DNA of 64,000 nucleotides from positions 744,001 through 808,000 of the forward strand of contig OY970171.1 of NCBI GenBank assembly GCA_963707575.1, given 5' to 3'. The stretch is from Gaiellasilicea sp963707575. GTDB lineage: Bacteria; Actinomycetota; Thermoleophilia; Gaiellales; Gaiellaceae. The notes under the pieces were generated by a model that was not told the origin of the DNA, ran no database searches, and worked only from the letters and a program-made list of their open reading frames with translations. Below are positions 25,478-33,993 of this stretch, in pieces. Positions within the stretch are counted from its first letter, which is position 1; every line of letters starts with the position of its first letter. A program made the translations under genes and the position numbers.

Positions 25478-26434
25478 ATGGTGCAACGCGTCCTGCTCGC
25501 CTCGCCCCGCGGCTACTGCGCCGGTGTCGAGCGCGCCGTCGAGACGGTGGAGCTCGCGCTCGAGCACTACGGCCCGCCGGTCTACGTCCGCAAGCAGATC
25601 GTCCACAACCTGCACGTCGTGCGTGATCTCGAGGAGCGGGGCGCGATCTTCGTCGAGTCCGAGGAGGAGGCGCCCGAAGGGGCGACGATCGTCTTCTCGG
25701 CGCACGGGGTCGCGCCGGCGGTGCACGACGTCTCGGCGCAGCGGGCGCACAACGTGATCGACGCGACGTGCCCGCTGGTGACGAAGGTGCACGTGCAGGC
25801 CAGGCGCTATGCCGCCGCGGGCTACACGGTGGTCCTGATCGGGCACGCGGGGCACGAGGAGGTCGTGGGCACGATGGGCGAGGCGCCCGAGGCGACGGTG
25901 CTCGTGCAGGACGTGGCCGAGGCCGAGGCGCTGGACCTGCCCGCCGACACGAAGCTCGCCTACATCACGCAGACCACCCTGTCGGTGGACGAGACCTCGG
26001 AGATCATCTCCGTCCTGAGGCGCCGCTTCCCCGAGATCTACGCGCCGAAGAAGGAGGACATCTGCTACGCGACCTCCAACCGGCAGTGGGCGGTCAAGGA
26101 GCTGCTGACCGAGGTCGACCTCCTGCTCGTGATCGGGTCGCGCAACTCGTCCAACTCGAACCGGCTCGTGGACGTGGCGCGCGCCGGAGGCGTGGCGGCG
26201 TACCTGATCGACGACGCGACGGAGATCGACGAGGCCTGGGTGGAAGGGGTCGAGACGGTCGGCGTCACGTCGGGTGCCTCTGCCCCGGAGAAGCTCGTCA
26301 CCGGCGTCTGCGACTGGTTCCAGGCCCGCGGGGTGGAGCGGATCGAGCCCTTCCGGATGATGGACGAGGACGTGACCTTCCGGCTTCCCGTCGAGCTGCG
26401 CCGCGAGCTCGCGCTCGCCGAGTCGCAGGCCTAG
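25478..26434 (+). CDS. ispH: 4-hydroxy-3-methylbut-2-enyl diphosphate reductase
   Basis: 318 residues. IspH makes IPP and DMAPP in the last step of the MEP isoprenoid pathway with a [4Fe-4S] cluster held by three Cys: Cys14 in SPRGYCAGV, one in IDATCPLVTKVH and one in KEDICYATSNRQ. SRNSSNSNRL and GVTSGASAPE are further family motifs. The ATG at 25478 is preferred to those at 25469 and 25433 because TACGAT at 25465-25470 fits a leaderless -10 7 bp upstream. It overlaps the convergent zinc-ribbon gene by 4 bp. Confidence 0.96.
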   Translation: MVQRVLLASPRGYCAGVERAVETVELALEHYGPPVYVRKQIVHNLHVVRDLEERGAIFVESEEEAPEGATIVFSAHGVAPAVHDVSAQRAHNVIDATCPLVTKVHVQARRYAAAGYTVVLIGHAGHEEVVGTMGEAPEATVLVQDVAEAEALDLPADTKLAYITQTTLSVDETSEIISVLRRRFPEIYAPKKEDICYATSNRQWAVKELLTEVDLLLVIGSRNSSNSNRLVDVARAGGVAAYLIDDATEIDEAWVEGVETVGVTSGASAPEKLVTGVCDWFQARGVERIEPFRMMDEDVTFRLPVELRRELALAESQA

Positions 26435-26736
26435 AGCCCGGCGCGAGCGCGAAGCTCGCCCACGAGGCTCGACCGGCGCGGGGCCAGGAAGCCCGCGAGG
26501 CGCTGCGCCTCGGCCTCGTCGATCGAGACGGCCGCCTCGGCGGTGCCGCTCTCGTCCCAGACGCTGAAGCGGACGTGGCGCTCGTCGACGTACCGGGAGA
26601 CTCGCAGGGCGCGGCCGGACTCCTCACCGGTGCCGCCGAAGAACTCCACCAGCTTCGCCCGCTGCGGCGTTGCGCACCACGGGCAGTAGCGATAGTCGCC
26701 GTCGAGCTTCCCGCTGCAGACCCTGCACGTGTGCAT
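26431..26736 (-). CDS. Small zinc-ribbon protein of unknown function
   Basis: 101 residues. A zinc ribbon CRVC...CPWC occupies residues 4-22, followed by a small beta-rich domain (about 30-95) with no motif known to me. AGGAGG 5 nt before the ATG. Convergent with ispH (4-bp overlap) and 67 bp from the end of the IleRS homologue upstream on the same strand. It may bind nucleic acid or protein; not resolved. Confidence 0.75.
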   Translation of the reverse strand: MHTCRVCSGKLDGDYRYCPWCATPQRAKLVEFFGGTGEESGRALRVSRYVDERHVRFSVWDESGTAEAAVSIDEAEAQRLAGFLAPRRSSLVGELRARAGL

Positions 26737-26803
26737 CGCGCCTCCTCGTCGCCAGCGTAGTACCCGGCGCGCGCGCTGACAATCCTCGCGCGGCAGGTGT
26801 GCG

Positions 26804-29800
26804 TCAGACCTTGGTGATCTGCGGCGTCGCGACGCCGTCCGTCTCGAGCGAGACGGCCAGCACCTCCGCCTTGATCCACTCGGCGTGCGCCAGCAGGTCG
26901 GAGTCCGCGTCGGGCAGCGTGACTGCGATCCGGTCGGTCAGCGCGAGGCCCTGCTCCTTGCGGAGCGAGTTCAGCCGGTGGATGAGGTCGTACACGCGCC
27001 CCTCCAGCTCGAGCTCCGCGTCGATCGTCGTCTCGAGGGCCACGGTGACGCCGTCCTCGGAGGCGACCGCCCAGCCCTCCTTCCCGGAGCGCTCGACGAG
27101 CACCTCGTCCGCGCCGAGCTCGTGCCCGGCCGCCCTGAAGCTGCCCCCGGGCAGCTGCTCGAACTCGCCGGCGGCCAACGCGGCGCTCACGGCGCCGAGC
27201 TCCCTGCCGAGCTTCGGCCCGAGGGCGGGCAGATGCGGCTTCACCCGCAGCTCGGTCGCCTCCACGGGTCCGAACTCGATCTGCCGCACCCGGAGCTCGT
27301 CGCGGATCTCGTCGGCGTGAGCCTCGGCCAGCGTGGAGCCGTCGACGACGAGCCGGCGCAGCGGCTGGCGCAGCTTCAGCTGCGAGCTCGCGCGTGCCTG
27401 ATGGCCGAGCCGAACGACGGCGCGCATCTCGGCCACCTCGGCGAGCAGCTCCGGGTCGGGGCCCACGGGCTCCGGCCAGCCGGCCAGGTGGACCGAGTCC
27501 GGCGCGTGAGGAACGCCGCGGACGAGGGTCTGCCAGAGATGCTCCGTGAGGAACGGCAGCACCGGCGCGACGACGCGCAACGACTGGACGATCCCGAACC
27601 AGAGCGTGGAGAGCGCCGCCGCGTCGCCGTCCCAGAAGCGGCGCCGGGAGCGGCGGATGTACCAGTTCGAGAGGTCCTCGAGGAACTCGTCGAAGGCGCG
27701 CATCACGTCGACGGTGAGGAACGCCTCGTACCCTGCGGTCGCCTCCTCGACGAGCCGCGCGGTCCGGGCGACGAGCCAGCGGTCGAGCGGGGCGAGCCCG
27801 CCGCCGGGGCCGGTCGCAAGCTCGGCGTAGCGTGGCTCGAACGCCTCGATGTTGGCGTAGGGCACGAAGAAGCCGCCGACCGAGTTCCACAGCGTGAGCA
27901 GTCGGCGCTGGATCTCCCGCCCAGGCCCGTAGCCGAAGAGCAGGTTGCGGTCGGGCGGCTGCGCGCAGTACTGCCAGCGCATCACGTCGGCGCCCATGCG
28001 GGCGAAGGCATCCTCGGCCTCGATCATGTTCCCCCAGGAGCCGTGCATCTCGCGCCCGTTCTCGTCCAGCATCTTCTCGTAGCCGAGCACCCGCCGGAAC
28101 GGCGCCTGCCCGGTGAGCGTGACCGACATGAAGAGCTGCGAGTAGAACCAGAGGCGGATCTGCTCGCGCATCTCGGAGACCCAGTCGGCCGGGAACCACT
28201 GCTCCCAGTACGCGTGGTCCGGCAGGTCGGCGGTCGTCAGCCCCTTCGCCGCACCGGTCGCGTAGCCCGCCTCGATCCACTCCGGGTTCTGCCACCCAAG
28301 CGTCGAAAAGGGGACGATCCCGGCGTCCAGCCAGACGTCGCCGACCTCGGGGATGCGCCGCACCTCCTCCCCGCAGGCCTCGCAGCGGACCGGCACCTCG
28401 TCGATCCAGGGCCGGCGCAGCTCCTGCAGCTGCTCGAGCCCGCCGACCGCACGCTCCTCCAGCTCCGACCGCGAGCCGATCACGTTCAGGTGGCCACAAG
28501 AACAGGGATAGAAGGGCAGCGGCAGCCCGTAGTAGCGGCGCCGCGAGATGTTCCAGTCGCCCATGTTCACGAGCCAGTCGTCCATGCGCTTGCCGAAGTA
28601 CGCGGGCGTCCACTCCACGTCGTCGTTCGCGCGCCGCATCGGCTCCCGGATCTCATCGACGGAGATGAACCAGTCGTCGGAGATGCGGAAGATGAGCGGC
28701 GTGTGGCAGCGCCAGCACTCCGGGTAGCGGTGCTCGTGCAGGCCGGCCTCGACCAGGCGCCCGCGCTCCTCGAGGTGACCGATGATCTGCTCGGAGGACT
28801 CGACGGTCGAGAGCCCGTGCAGCCAGCCGTACTCGTCGTAGAACCGGCCCGACTCGTCCACCGGGGTCAGCACCGGCAGGTCGTGCACCTTCGAGAGCTC
28901 GAAGTCCTCCGAGCCGCACCCCGGCGCGATGTGCACGATCCCCGTCCCGTCGTCCATGCTGACCTCCTCCCACGGGATCACCCGGTGCTCGACCGCGGCG
29001 CCGGGCGCGAGCGTGTCGAACGGCCCCTCATAGCGGAGGCCGACTAGCTCGGACCCCCGAAGCCGGGCCTCGAAGGTCGCGTCCGGGTAGCGGGCGACCG
29101 CGACCCAGTCGCCGTTCGAGCGCCGGCCGTACTCGGCCTCGGGGTTGACGGCCGCAGCGACGTTGGCCGGCAGCGTCCACGGCGTCGTCGTCCACACGAC
29201 GAGCGACTCCCCCGTTCGGTCGAGCAGGGGGAAGCGGACGTAGAGCGAGGGATCGGCGCGGTCGACGTAGCTGCCGACGAGCTCATGCGCGGAGATCGAG
29301 GTGCCGCAGCGGGGGCACCACTCGGTCGAGCGGTGACCCAGGTAGAGCCAGCCCCGCTCGTGCACAAGCCGGAGGAAGCGCCAGATGTACTCGATGTTCG
29401 TGTCGGAGAAGGTGAAGTAGTCGTTGCCCCAGTCCATCCACTGGCCGAGCCGCTTCGAACCGCGGGTCAGAGCGGCGGACGACTCGACGACGACCTCGCG
29501 GCAGCGCTGAGCGAACTCCGCGAGCCCGAACTCCTCGATCTCGCGCTTCGAGTTCAGCCCGAGCTCGCGCTCGACGCCGACCTCGATCCAGAGACCCTGG
29601 CAGTCGAAGCCGTTCTGGTAGCGCTGGTCGTACCCGCGCAGCGCCTTGTAGCGCTGAAAGACGTCCTTGAGCGTCCGTCCCCAGGCCGTGTGGACGGCGA
29701 GGCTCTTGTTCGCGGTGACAGGCCCGTCGAAGAAGCTCCACTTCGCGTTGCCGCGGTTCTGCGCCCGCAGCCGCTCGAAGGTGCCTTCGCGCTCCCAGAG

Positions 29801-29866
29801 CTCGAGGATCTCGAGCTCGAGCGCGGGGTGGTCCGGCTTCCCTGGCAGCGGCTCGAACATCGTCAT
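26804..29866 (-). CDS. IleRS-type class I aminoacyl-tRNA synthetase with degenerate motifs
   Basis: 1020 residues, full-length for the IleRS family, with the Rossmann core, CP1 editing domain (VVWTTTPWTLPANVAAAVNP), anticodon-binding region and C-terminal domain. However, aligning DGPVTANKSLAVHTAWGRTLKD with the usual DGP-N8-HIGH region places AVHT (57-60) where HIGH belongs, and GREMHGSWGN puts EMHGS (606-610) where KMSKS belongs, so both catalytic Lys of KMSKS and both His of HIGH are lost. It may be an inactive or altered paralogue; another IleRS should then exist. The gene is intact and in normal codon use. Confidence 0.85.
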   Translation of the reverse strand: MTMFEPLPGKPDHPALELEILELWEREGTFERLRAQNRGNAKWSFFDGPVTANKSLAVHTAWGRTLKDVFQRYKALRGYDQRYQNGFDCQGLWIEVGVERELGLNSKREIEEFGLAEFAQRCREVVVESSAALTRGSKRLGQWMDWGNDYFTFSDTNIEYIWRFLRLVHERGWLYLGHRSTEWCPRCGTSISAHELVGSYVDRADPSLYVRFPLLDRTGESLVVWTTTPWTLPANVAAAVNPEAEYGRRSNGDWVAVARYPDATFEARLRGSELVGLRYEGPFDTLAPGAAVEHRVIPWEEVSMDDGTGIVHIAPGCGSEDFELSKVHDLPVLTPVDESGRFYDEYGWLHGLSTVESSEQIIGHLEERGRLVEAGLHEHRYPECWRCHTPLIFRISDDWFISVDEIREPMRRANDDVEWTPAYFGKRMDDWLVNMGDWNISRRRYYGLPLPFYPCSCGHLNVIGSRSELEERAVGGLEQLQELRRPWIDEVPVRCEACGEEVRRIPEVGDVWLDAGIVPFSTLGWQNPEWIEAGYATGAAKGLTTADLPDHAYWEQWFPADWVSEMREQIRLWFYSQLFMSVTLTGQAPFRRVLGYEKMLDENGREMHGSWGNMIEAEDAFARMGADVMRWQYCAQPPDRNLLFGYGPGREIQRRLLTLWNSVGGFFVPYANIEAFEPRYAELATGPGGGLAPLDRWLVARTARLVEEATAGYEAFLTVDVMRAFDEFLEDLSNWYIRRSRRRFWDGDAAALSTLWFGIVQSLRVVAPVLPFLTEHLWQTLVRGVPHAPDSVHLAGWPEPVGPDPELLAEVAEMRAVVRLGHQARASSQLKLRQPLRRLVVDGSTLAEAHADEIRDELRVRQIEFGPVEATELRVKPHLPALGPKLGRELGAVSAALAAGEFEQLPGGSFRAAGHELGADEVLVERSGKEGWAVASEDGVTVALETTIDAELELEGRVYDLIHRLNSLRKEQGLALTDRIAVTLPDADSDLLAHAEWIKAEVLAVSLETDGVATPQITKV

Positions 29867-29971
29867 TCGATTCTAGGGGCCGCCCGGCCGGGAACAGTCC
29901 GTCCGCTCCGATCGTTTTCAATAGGCGAGCGCGGGTATCCCCGCCCTACTTCAGCGAAAGGATTTTTCAGA

Positions 29972-30289
29972 ATGGCAACTGCAGTGACCGAGGCGACCTT
30001 CGAACAGGAGGTCACCAAGAGTGACAAGGCCGTGATCGTCGACTTCTGGGCGGAGTGGTGTGGCCCGTGTCACGCGGTCGCCCCCGTGCTCGACCGGATC
30101 ATCGAGGAGCGCGGCGACGAGCTGAAGCTCGTGAAGGTGAACATCGACGAGGAGCGCGGCCTGGCCGAGCGCTACGGGATCGCCTCGATCCCGACCATGA
30201 TCCTCTTCCGCGACGGTGAGCCCGCTGCGGCCGCGCTGGGCGCCCAGCCCAAGAGCGCCCTCGAGCGCTCCCTGGGTCTCTCCGAGTAG
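29972..30289 (+). CDS. Thioredoxin
   Basis: 105 residues, a canonical thioredoxin with active site Trp-Cys30-Gly-Pro-Cys33 (FWAEWCGPCHAVAP) and the cis-Pro in ASIPTMILF. It reduces protein disulfides in the cytoplasm. GAAAGGA 9 nt upstream is a ribosome binding site. Divergent from the IleRS homologue; no thioredoxin reductase in the window. The position after the IleRS homologue has no obvious meaning. Confidence 0.94.
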   Translation: MATAVTEATFEQEVTKSDKAVIVDFWAEWCGPCHAVAPVLDRIIEERGDELKLVKVNIDEERGLAERYGIASIPTMILFRDGEPAAAALGAQPKSALERSLGLSE

Positions 30290-30310
30290 CCCGGTCTCTC
30301 CGAATACCGG

Positions 30311-30835
30311 CTACTCGCGCTCTGCCTCTTCCTTCTCTGGGTAAGGGACCGGTGACACCGCCCGGTGCGCCGGTTCCTCGACCAGGTTGAGCACCCGCAT
30401 CCCGTGCACGAACACGATCGTGCCCCCGAGCCAGCCGCCCACCGCCATCACGCCGTAGGCAATGAGCGTCAGGATCAGCGCGCCCGAGCCGACGACGCCG
30501 TCCATGCCGTCGGAGTAGCCGACGAGAGCCGCGATCAGGAAGCACGCGGTCGCCGCGACCATCGCGATCAGATGCGACGTCGCCGTCCGCTTCAGCGGCG
30601 TCCCGCCCGGGAGCTTGAGCCACTCCACGAGCCCGGTCACAGCGGTCGGGGCCGACACGACGAGCCCGATCACGAGCCCCAGCGCCCAGCCGTTCGCCGC
30701 CGCGTCCTCGGCGATCCCGAGCACAGAGAGCAGGGCCGCGATCGTCGCGAAGGTGTAGATCCCGATCGTGGCGTCGGTCAGCGGCGGGTGCACCGGATGG
30801 CCGGGCAGGCCGCGCAGCAGATAGTCGAGCTTCAT
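30311..30835 (-). CDS. DUF2231-like four-helix membrane protein
   Basis: 174 residues with about four membrane segments (about 24-45, 50-72, 84-108, 118-145). LRGLPGHPVHPPLTDATIGIYT is the DUF2231 signature with conserved His residues. Function of the family is unknown; it often co-occurs with redox or nitrite-reductase-like Rieske proteins. It lies convergent with the thioredoxin gene, 21 bp apart. Confidence 0.8.
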   Translation of the reverse strand: MKLDYLLRGLPGHPVHPPLTDATIGIYTFATIAALLSVLGIAEDAAANGWALGLVIGLVVSAPTAVTGLVEWLKLPGGTPLKRTATSHLIAMVAATACFLIAALVGYSDGMDGVVGSGALILTLIAYGVMAVGGWLGGTIVFVHGMRVLNLVEEPAHRAVSPVPYPEKEEAERE

Positions 30836-30898
30836 CTCGCCTCCCGTGTGTCTGGAAGCTCGATTCCGCCCGGTGAGGAGCCGCAAACGCGGCGGGAG

Positions 30899-31048
30899 CT
30901 ATTCCGCTTCGATCGACTCGAGATAGCCGAGGAACGCCGCGTGCTTCGCGAGCAGCGCCTCCAGCTCCCGAACCCCGACGCCGGCCCAGTCCTCGACCCA
31001 GCTCTCCGCCAGGTCGTCCTCGATGTAGTGGAAGCCGCGATCGTTCAT
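30899..31048 (-). CDS. Small acidic protein of unknown function
   Basis: 49 residues from ATG 31048 (MNDRGFHYIEDDLAESWVEDWAG...). An upstream ATG at 31084 would add 12 residues but falls inside the palindromic operator at 31083-31100, so the shorter form is preferred. Mostly helical, acidic, no known motif. It is read in the same direction as the DUF2231 gene, 63 bp upstream of it, probably one transcript. Confidence 0.55.
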   Translation of the reverse strand: MNDRGFHYIEDDLAESWVEDWAGVGVRELEALLAKHAAFLGYLESIEAE

Positions 31049-31082
31049 GCCGCGAATGATCGGGATTTGGTGCCCTGGGTAC

Positions 31083-31100
31083 ATGGGCCGAACGGCCCAT
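31083..31100. promoter_or_regulatory. 18-bp palindromic operator candidate, copy 2
   Basis: Perfect inverted repeat ATGGGCCG-AA-CGGCCCAT between the divergent small acidic gene (minus) and the lipid kinase gene (plus, start 31124). Arms are identical to the copy at 25293-25310. Its place in a divergent promoter lets one protein control both sides. Confidence 0.55.
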
Positions 31101-31123
31101 CTTGAGGGCCGCTCCGCCCCATC

Positions 31124-31927
31124 ATGACCGGCTTCCTGATCGTCAATCCCCGCTCCGGCACGGCCTCGCCCACGGCCGACGAGCTCCGCGACGCGGCGCA
31201 CGCTCGCGGCATCCAGGTGCACTTCCTCGACGAGGCTGACGACCTGGAGCAGCTTGCGCGGTCGGCGGACGCCGACGTCCTGGGCATGGCCGGCGGGGAC
31301 GGGTCGCTCGCTGCGGTCGCGACGGTGGCCCTCGAGCGCGACCTCCCGTTCGTCTGCATCCCCTTCGGGACGCGCAACCACTTCGCGCGGGACCTCGGCC
31401 TCGACCGCGACGACCCGATCGGGGCGCTGGCCGCCTTCGACGGGGTCGAGCGGCGCGTCGACGTGGGCTGGGTCGACGAGCGGCTCTTCCTGAACAACGT
31501 CTCGCTCGGCCTCTACGCCCTCCTCGTGCACCGCCGCGAGCGCCACCGCCGGCGCCGCGACGTGCTCGCCCGGCTCCGGGCCCTGCTGCTCGTGGCGCGC
31601 GAGCACCGCGGCAAGGATCAGTTCGTGCTCGACGGCGAGCCCGTCGCCGCCCGTGTCGTTCTCGTCGCGTGTAACGCATACAAGCTCGACCTCTTCTCGA
31701 TCGGCGAGCGCGAGCGGATGGACGAGGGCCTCTTGCACGTCTATGTCCCGCAGGGCTTCCGGCGGGTCGAGTGGGCCGACCGGAGCTGCACGAGCCTGAC
31801 GATCGAGACGTCGCGCCGGTCGCTGCGGGCGGCCATCGACGGCGAGCCGGCGCGGCTCGGCTCGCCGGCCGAGTTCCGGATCGATCCCGGAGCGCTTCGG
31901 GTGCTTGTGCCGCGCCCGCCGGCGTGA
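31124..31927 (+). CDS. Diacylglycerol/lipid kinase family protein
   Basis: 267 residues. The catalytic signature GMAGGDGSLAAVA (nucleotide-binding GGDG loop) and PFGTRNHFARDLG are typical of the DAGK/YegS/LCB5 superfamily, and FLIVNPRSGTA opens the fold. C-terminal beta-domain with IDGEPARL completes it. It phosphorylates a lipid such as diacylglycerol at the inner face of the membrane, using ATP. The operator-like palindrome lies 24 bp upstream of the ATG. Confidence 0.86.
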   Translation: MTGFLIVNPRSGTASPTADELRDAAHARGIQVHFLDEADDLEQLARSADADVLGMAGGDGSLAAVATVALERDLPFVCIPFGTRNHFARDLGLDRDDPIGALAAFDGVERRVDVGWVDERLFLNNVSLGLYALLVHRRERHRRRRDVLARLRALLLVAREHRGKDQFVLDGEPVAARVVLVACNAYKLDLFSIGERERMDEGLLHVYVPQGFRRVEWADRSCTSLTIETSRRSLRAAIDGEPARLGSPAEFRIDPGALRVLVPRPPA

Positions 31928-31956
31928 CCTGCGGGTCGTACGCGATACTGAGCGCC

Positions 31957-32094
31957 GTGCACGACAACCCACGAGCAACCGAGGACGAGCAGGAACAGGG
32001 ACCCGAGCGCATCGAGCAGGAAGAGGAGATGCGCGGCCCGAGCGGCGCCGACCCCGAGCTCCCGGCGGACGAGGACGGCGACGAGGACGAGTGA
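31957..32094 (+). CDS. Very small acidic protein
   Basis: 45 residues, GTG start, more than half Glu/Asp/Gln/Gly/Pro, probably disordered. GATACT 7 bp before the GTG could be a leaderless -10, and the stop TGA overlaps the GTG of the cyclic-nucleotide domain gene (GTGA), suggesting coupling. These features favour a real gene; function unknown. Confidence 0.5.
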   Translation: MHDNPRATEDEQEQGPERIEQEEEMRGPSGADPELPADEDGDEDE

Positions 32095-32462
32095 GGCATG
32101 TCCCGGCGACCGTGCACGAGCTCTCCCGGATCGGACTCCTCGCCGGGCTCCCCGGCGAGCAGCTGAACAAGCTGGCCGGCCGCATGGCTCGGGAGGAGAT
32201 TCCGTCCGGGGCGGGCGTCGTCGCGCAGGGCGAGCCCGGCGATCGCTTCTACGTCCTGCTCTCCGGCATGCTCGCCGTGTCGCAGGAGGGCTTCGGCCGT
32301 CGGCGCGTGCTGCGGCCGGGCGACTACTTCGGCGAGGTGGCGCTCGCGATGGACATCCCGCGGACCGCCTCCGTGCGGGCGGTCACACCCGCGCTCGTCG
32401 CGAGCTGCGACAAGGCGACCTTCGACGAGCTCGTGCGACCACTCTTCGCCGAGGACGACTAG
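32091..32462 (+). CDS. Cyclic nucleotide-binding domain protein
   Basis: 123 residues, one CNMP/cAMP-binding domain: the phosphate-binding cassette GDYFGEVALAMDIPRTASVRA has the Glu and Arg that hold the cyclic phosphate and ribose. No effector domain, so it must act through partners or as a small sensor. GTG at 32091 overlaps the stop of the acidic gene; GTG at 32112 is an alternative. Its stop overlaps the start of the next gene by 1 bp. Confidence 0.85.
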   Translation: MRHVPATVHELSRIGLLAGLPGEQLNKLAGRMAREEIPSGAGVVAQGEPGDRFYVLLSGMLAVSQEGFGRRRVLRPGDYFGEVALAMDIPRTASVRAVTPALVASCDKATFDELVRPLFAEDD

Positions 32463-33175
32463 TGGACGTCCTGCTCCTGCACGCGGGCATCGCCGACAAC
32501 CGGATGTGGGCGCCGCAGGTCGAGGCTCTCGAGGCGGCCGGCCATCGGGTCGTCGCGCCCGACCTGCCGGGCTACGGCGACGCGGCGCTCGAGCCGGGCG
32601 AGGTCTCGTACGTGGACGTCGCGGCGGCGCACCTCAGCGGACCCGCAGCCGTCGTCGGCTGCTCGTTCGGCGGCAGGGTCGCGCTCGAGGTCGCGTTCCA
32701 CCGGCCGGAGCTCGTCGACCGCCTGGTGCTGGTCGGCGCCGGTCTCGGCAGCTGGGACTGGTCGGAGGCGACCCAGGCCGACTTCGCGGAGGAGGAAGAG
32801 CTGATCGAGCGGGGCGACCTCGCTGGCGCGGCCGCGCAACAGGCACAGATGTGGCTCGGGCCCGACGCCGAGCCGTCGGTGCGAGAGCTGACGGAGGCGA
32901 TGACGCTCCGCTCGTACGAGCAGCAGCTGCCGATGGAGGAGCTGGCTCGCGCGACGTGGCCCCAGCCGTCCGCAGCCGAGCGGCTCGCGGAGATCGCCGC
33001 GCCGACGCTCGTCGTCGTGGGGACCGAGGACGTCGACGACATCCTCGCGATGGGCGCGCACCTTGCCTTGGAGATCCCGGGCGCGCGGCTCGAGCGAATC
33101 GACGGCGCAGGTCACCTGCCGAGCCTCGAGCGCCCGGACGAGCTCAACCGCCTCCTGGTCGACTTCCTGCGCTGA
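32462..33175 (+). CDS. Alpha/beta-hydrolase
   Basis: 237 residues. Alpha/beta-hydrolase fold with nucleophile elbow GCSFGG (Ser near residue 69), the strand VDVLLLHAGIADNRMW with oxyanion region, Asp in VVVGTEDVDD and His in GAGHLPSLERP. Likely esterase or lactonase on small substrates. GTG start overlaps the stop of the CNMP gene by 1 bp, so the two are translationally coupled. Its 3' end overlaps the convergent serine hydrolase by 32 bp. Confidence 0.87.
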   Translation: MDVLLLHAGIADNRMWAPQVEALEAAGHRVVAPDLPGYGDAALEPGEVSYVDVAAAHLSGPAAVVGCSFGGRVALEVAFHRPELVDRLVLVGAGLGSWDWSEATQADFAEEEELIERGDLAGAAAQQAQMWLGPDAEPSVRELTEAMTLRSYEQQLPMEELARATWPQPSAAERLAEIAAPTLVVVGTEDVDDILAMGAHLALEIPGARLERIDGAGHLPSLERPDELNRLLVDFLR

Positions 33176-33971
33176 GCACTGCGTCGGAGAGCGCCGGCCA
33201 CGCGTCCCTCGCCCATGGGCCGAAGTCGACGTCGGCGAGCCCGGCGCACGCAAGTCCTGCTGCACGGTCGACCCAGAGGAAGGTCGCGCTGCCCGGCTTG
33301 GAGCCGAAATGGCCGAACGTGCCTGGATCGTTGCGCATGCCCGTCCAGTGCGGGCTCTTCCCGTCGCGCAGCTCGAAGCCGAGGCCCCAGTCGTTCGGCT
33401 CCATCCGCCCGAAGCCGGGCAGGATGCCTTTCAGCCCGGGGAACTGCACCGATGTCGCCTCGTCGAGCGTCTCGCGGGAGATCAGCCGCGGCGCGAGCAG
33501 CTCGCGGCCGAAGGCGAGCAGGTCTTTCAGCGTCCCGACCATCCCCTCGGCGGGCGCGCCGCGCAGCTCGGCGCCGAGCTCGAGCGGGTGCAGCACGGCC
33601 TCAGCGAGGTAGTCGTGGAACGCGATCCCGGTGCGGTCCTCGATCTCCTGCGCCAGGAGGTTGATCCCCGCGTTGGAGTAGATCCGCGTCCGCTCGGGCG
33701 CCGAGAGGACGTCGCCGTCGGGGCCGAGGCCGGAGGCGTGGGCGAGCAGGTGCCGCAACGTCGAGCCGTCCGGCCCGGCCGGGTCGTCCAGCTCGACGGA
33801 GCCCTCCTCGGCCGCGACAAGCGTCGCGTAGGCGACGAGGAGCTTCGTCACCGACGCCCAGGCGAACTCCCGCGACGTGTCGCCGGCGACCGCGAGGACG
33901 CCGTCGAGGCCGGCGACCCCGGCCGCAGCGTGCTCCGAGGGCCACGATTCGATTTGGCGAAGTGCGTCCAC
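33144..33971 (-). CDS. Beta-lactamase-fold serine hydrolase
   Basis: 275 residues. Class C/penicillin-binding fold: SxxK as SVTK (WASVTKLL), Tyr in YSNAGIN (YxN) and a C-terminal HFGSKPGSA in place of KTG. No signal peptide, so probably cytoplasmic: an esterase or D-aminopeptidase-like enzyme rather than a resistance beta-lactamase. GTG start; TAGTAT is 8 bp upstream, in a shared region with the divergent GCS2 gene. Confidence 0.85.
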   Translation of the reverse strand: MDALRQIESWPSEHAAAGVAGLDGVLAVAGDTSREFAWASVTKLLVAYATLVAAEEGSVELDDPAGPDGSTLRHLLAHASGLGPDGDVLSAPERTRIYSNAGINLLAQEIEDRTGIAFHDYLAEAVLHPLELGAELRGAPAEGMVGTLKDLLAFGRELLAPRLISRETLDEATSVQFPGLKGILPGFGRMEPNDWGLGFELRDGKSPHWTGMRNDPGTFGHFGSKPGSATFLWVDRAAGLACAGLADVDFGPWARDAWPALSDAVLSAGSRPGGG

Positions 33972-33993
33972 GGGCCGCGATACTAGGCAACTC

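Noticed and set aside
30899..31084. Longer start (ATG 31084) for the small acidic gene
   Set aside because: The codon is inside the perfect palindrome, so it is more likely operator than coding; ATG 31048 is used.
33144..33971. Antibiotic-resistance beta-lactamase
   Set aside because: Fold motifs fit the wider serine-hydrolase family; no signal peptide and no KTG triad.
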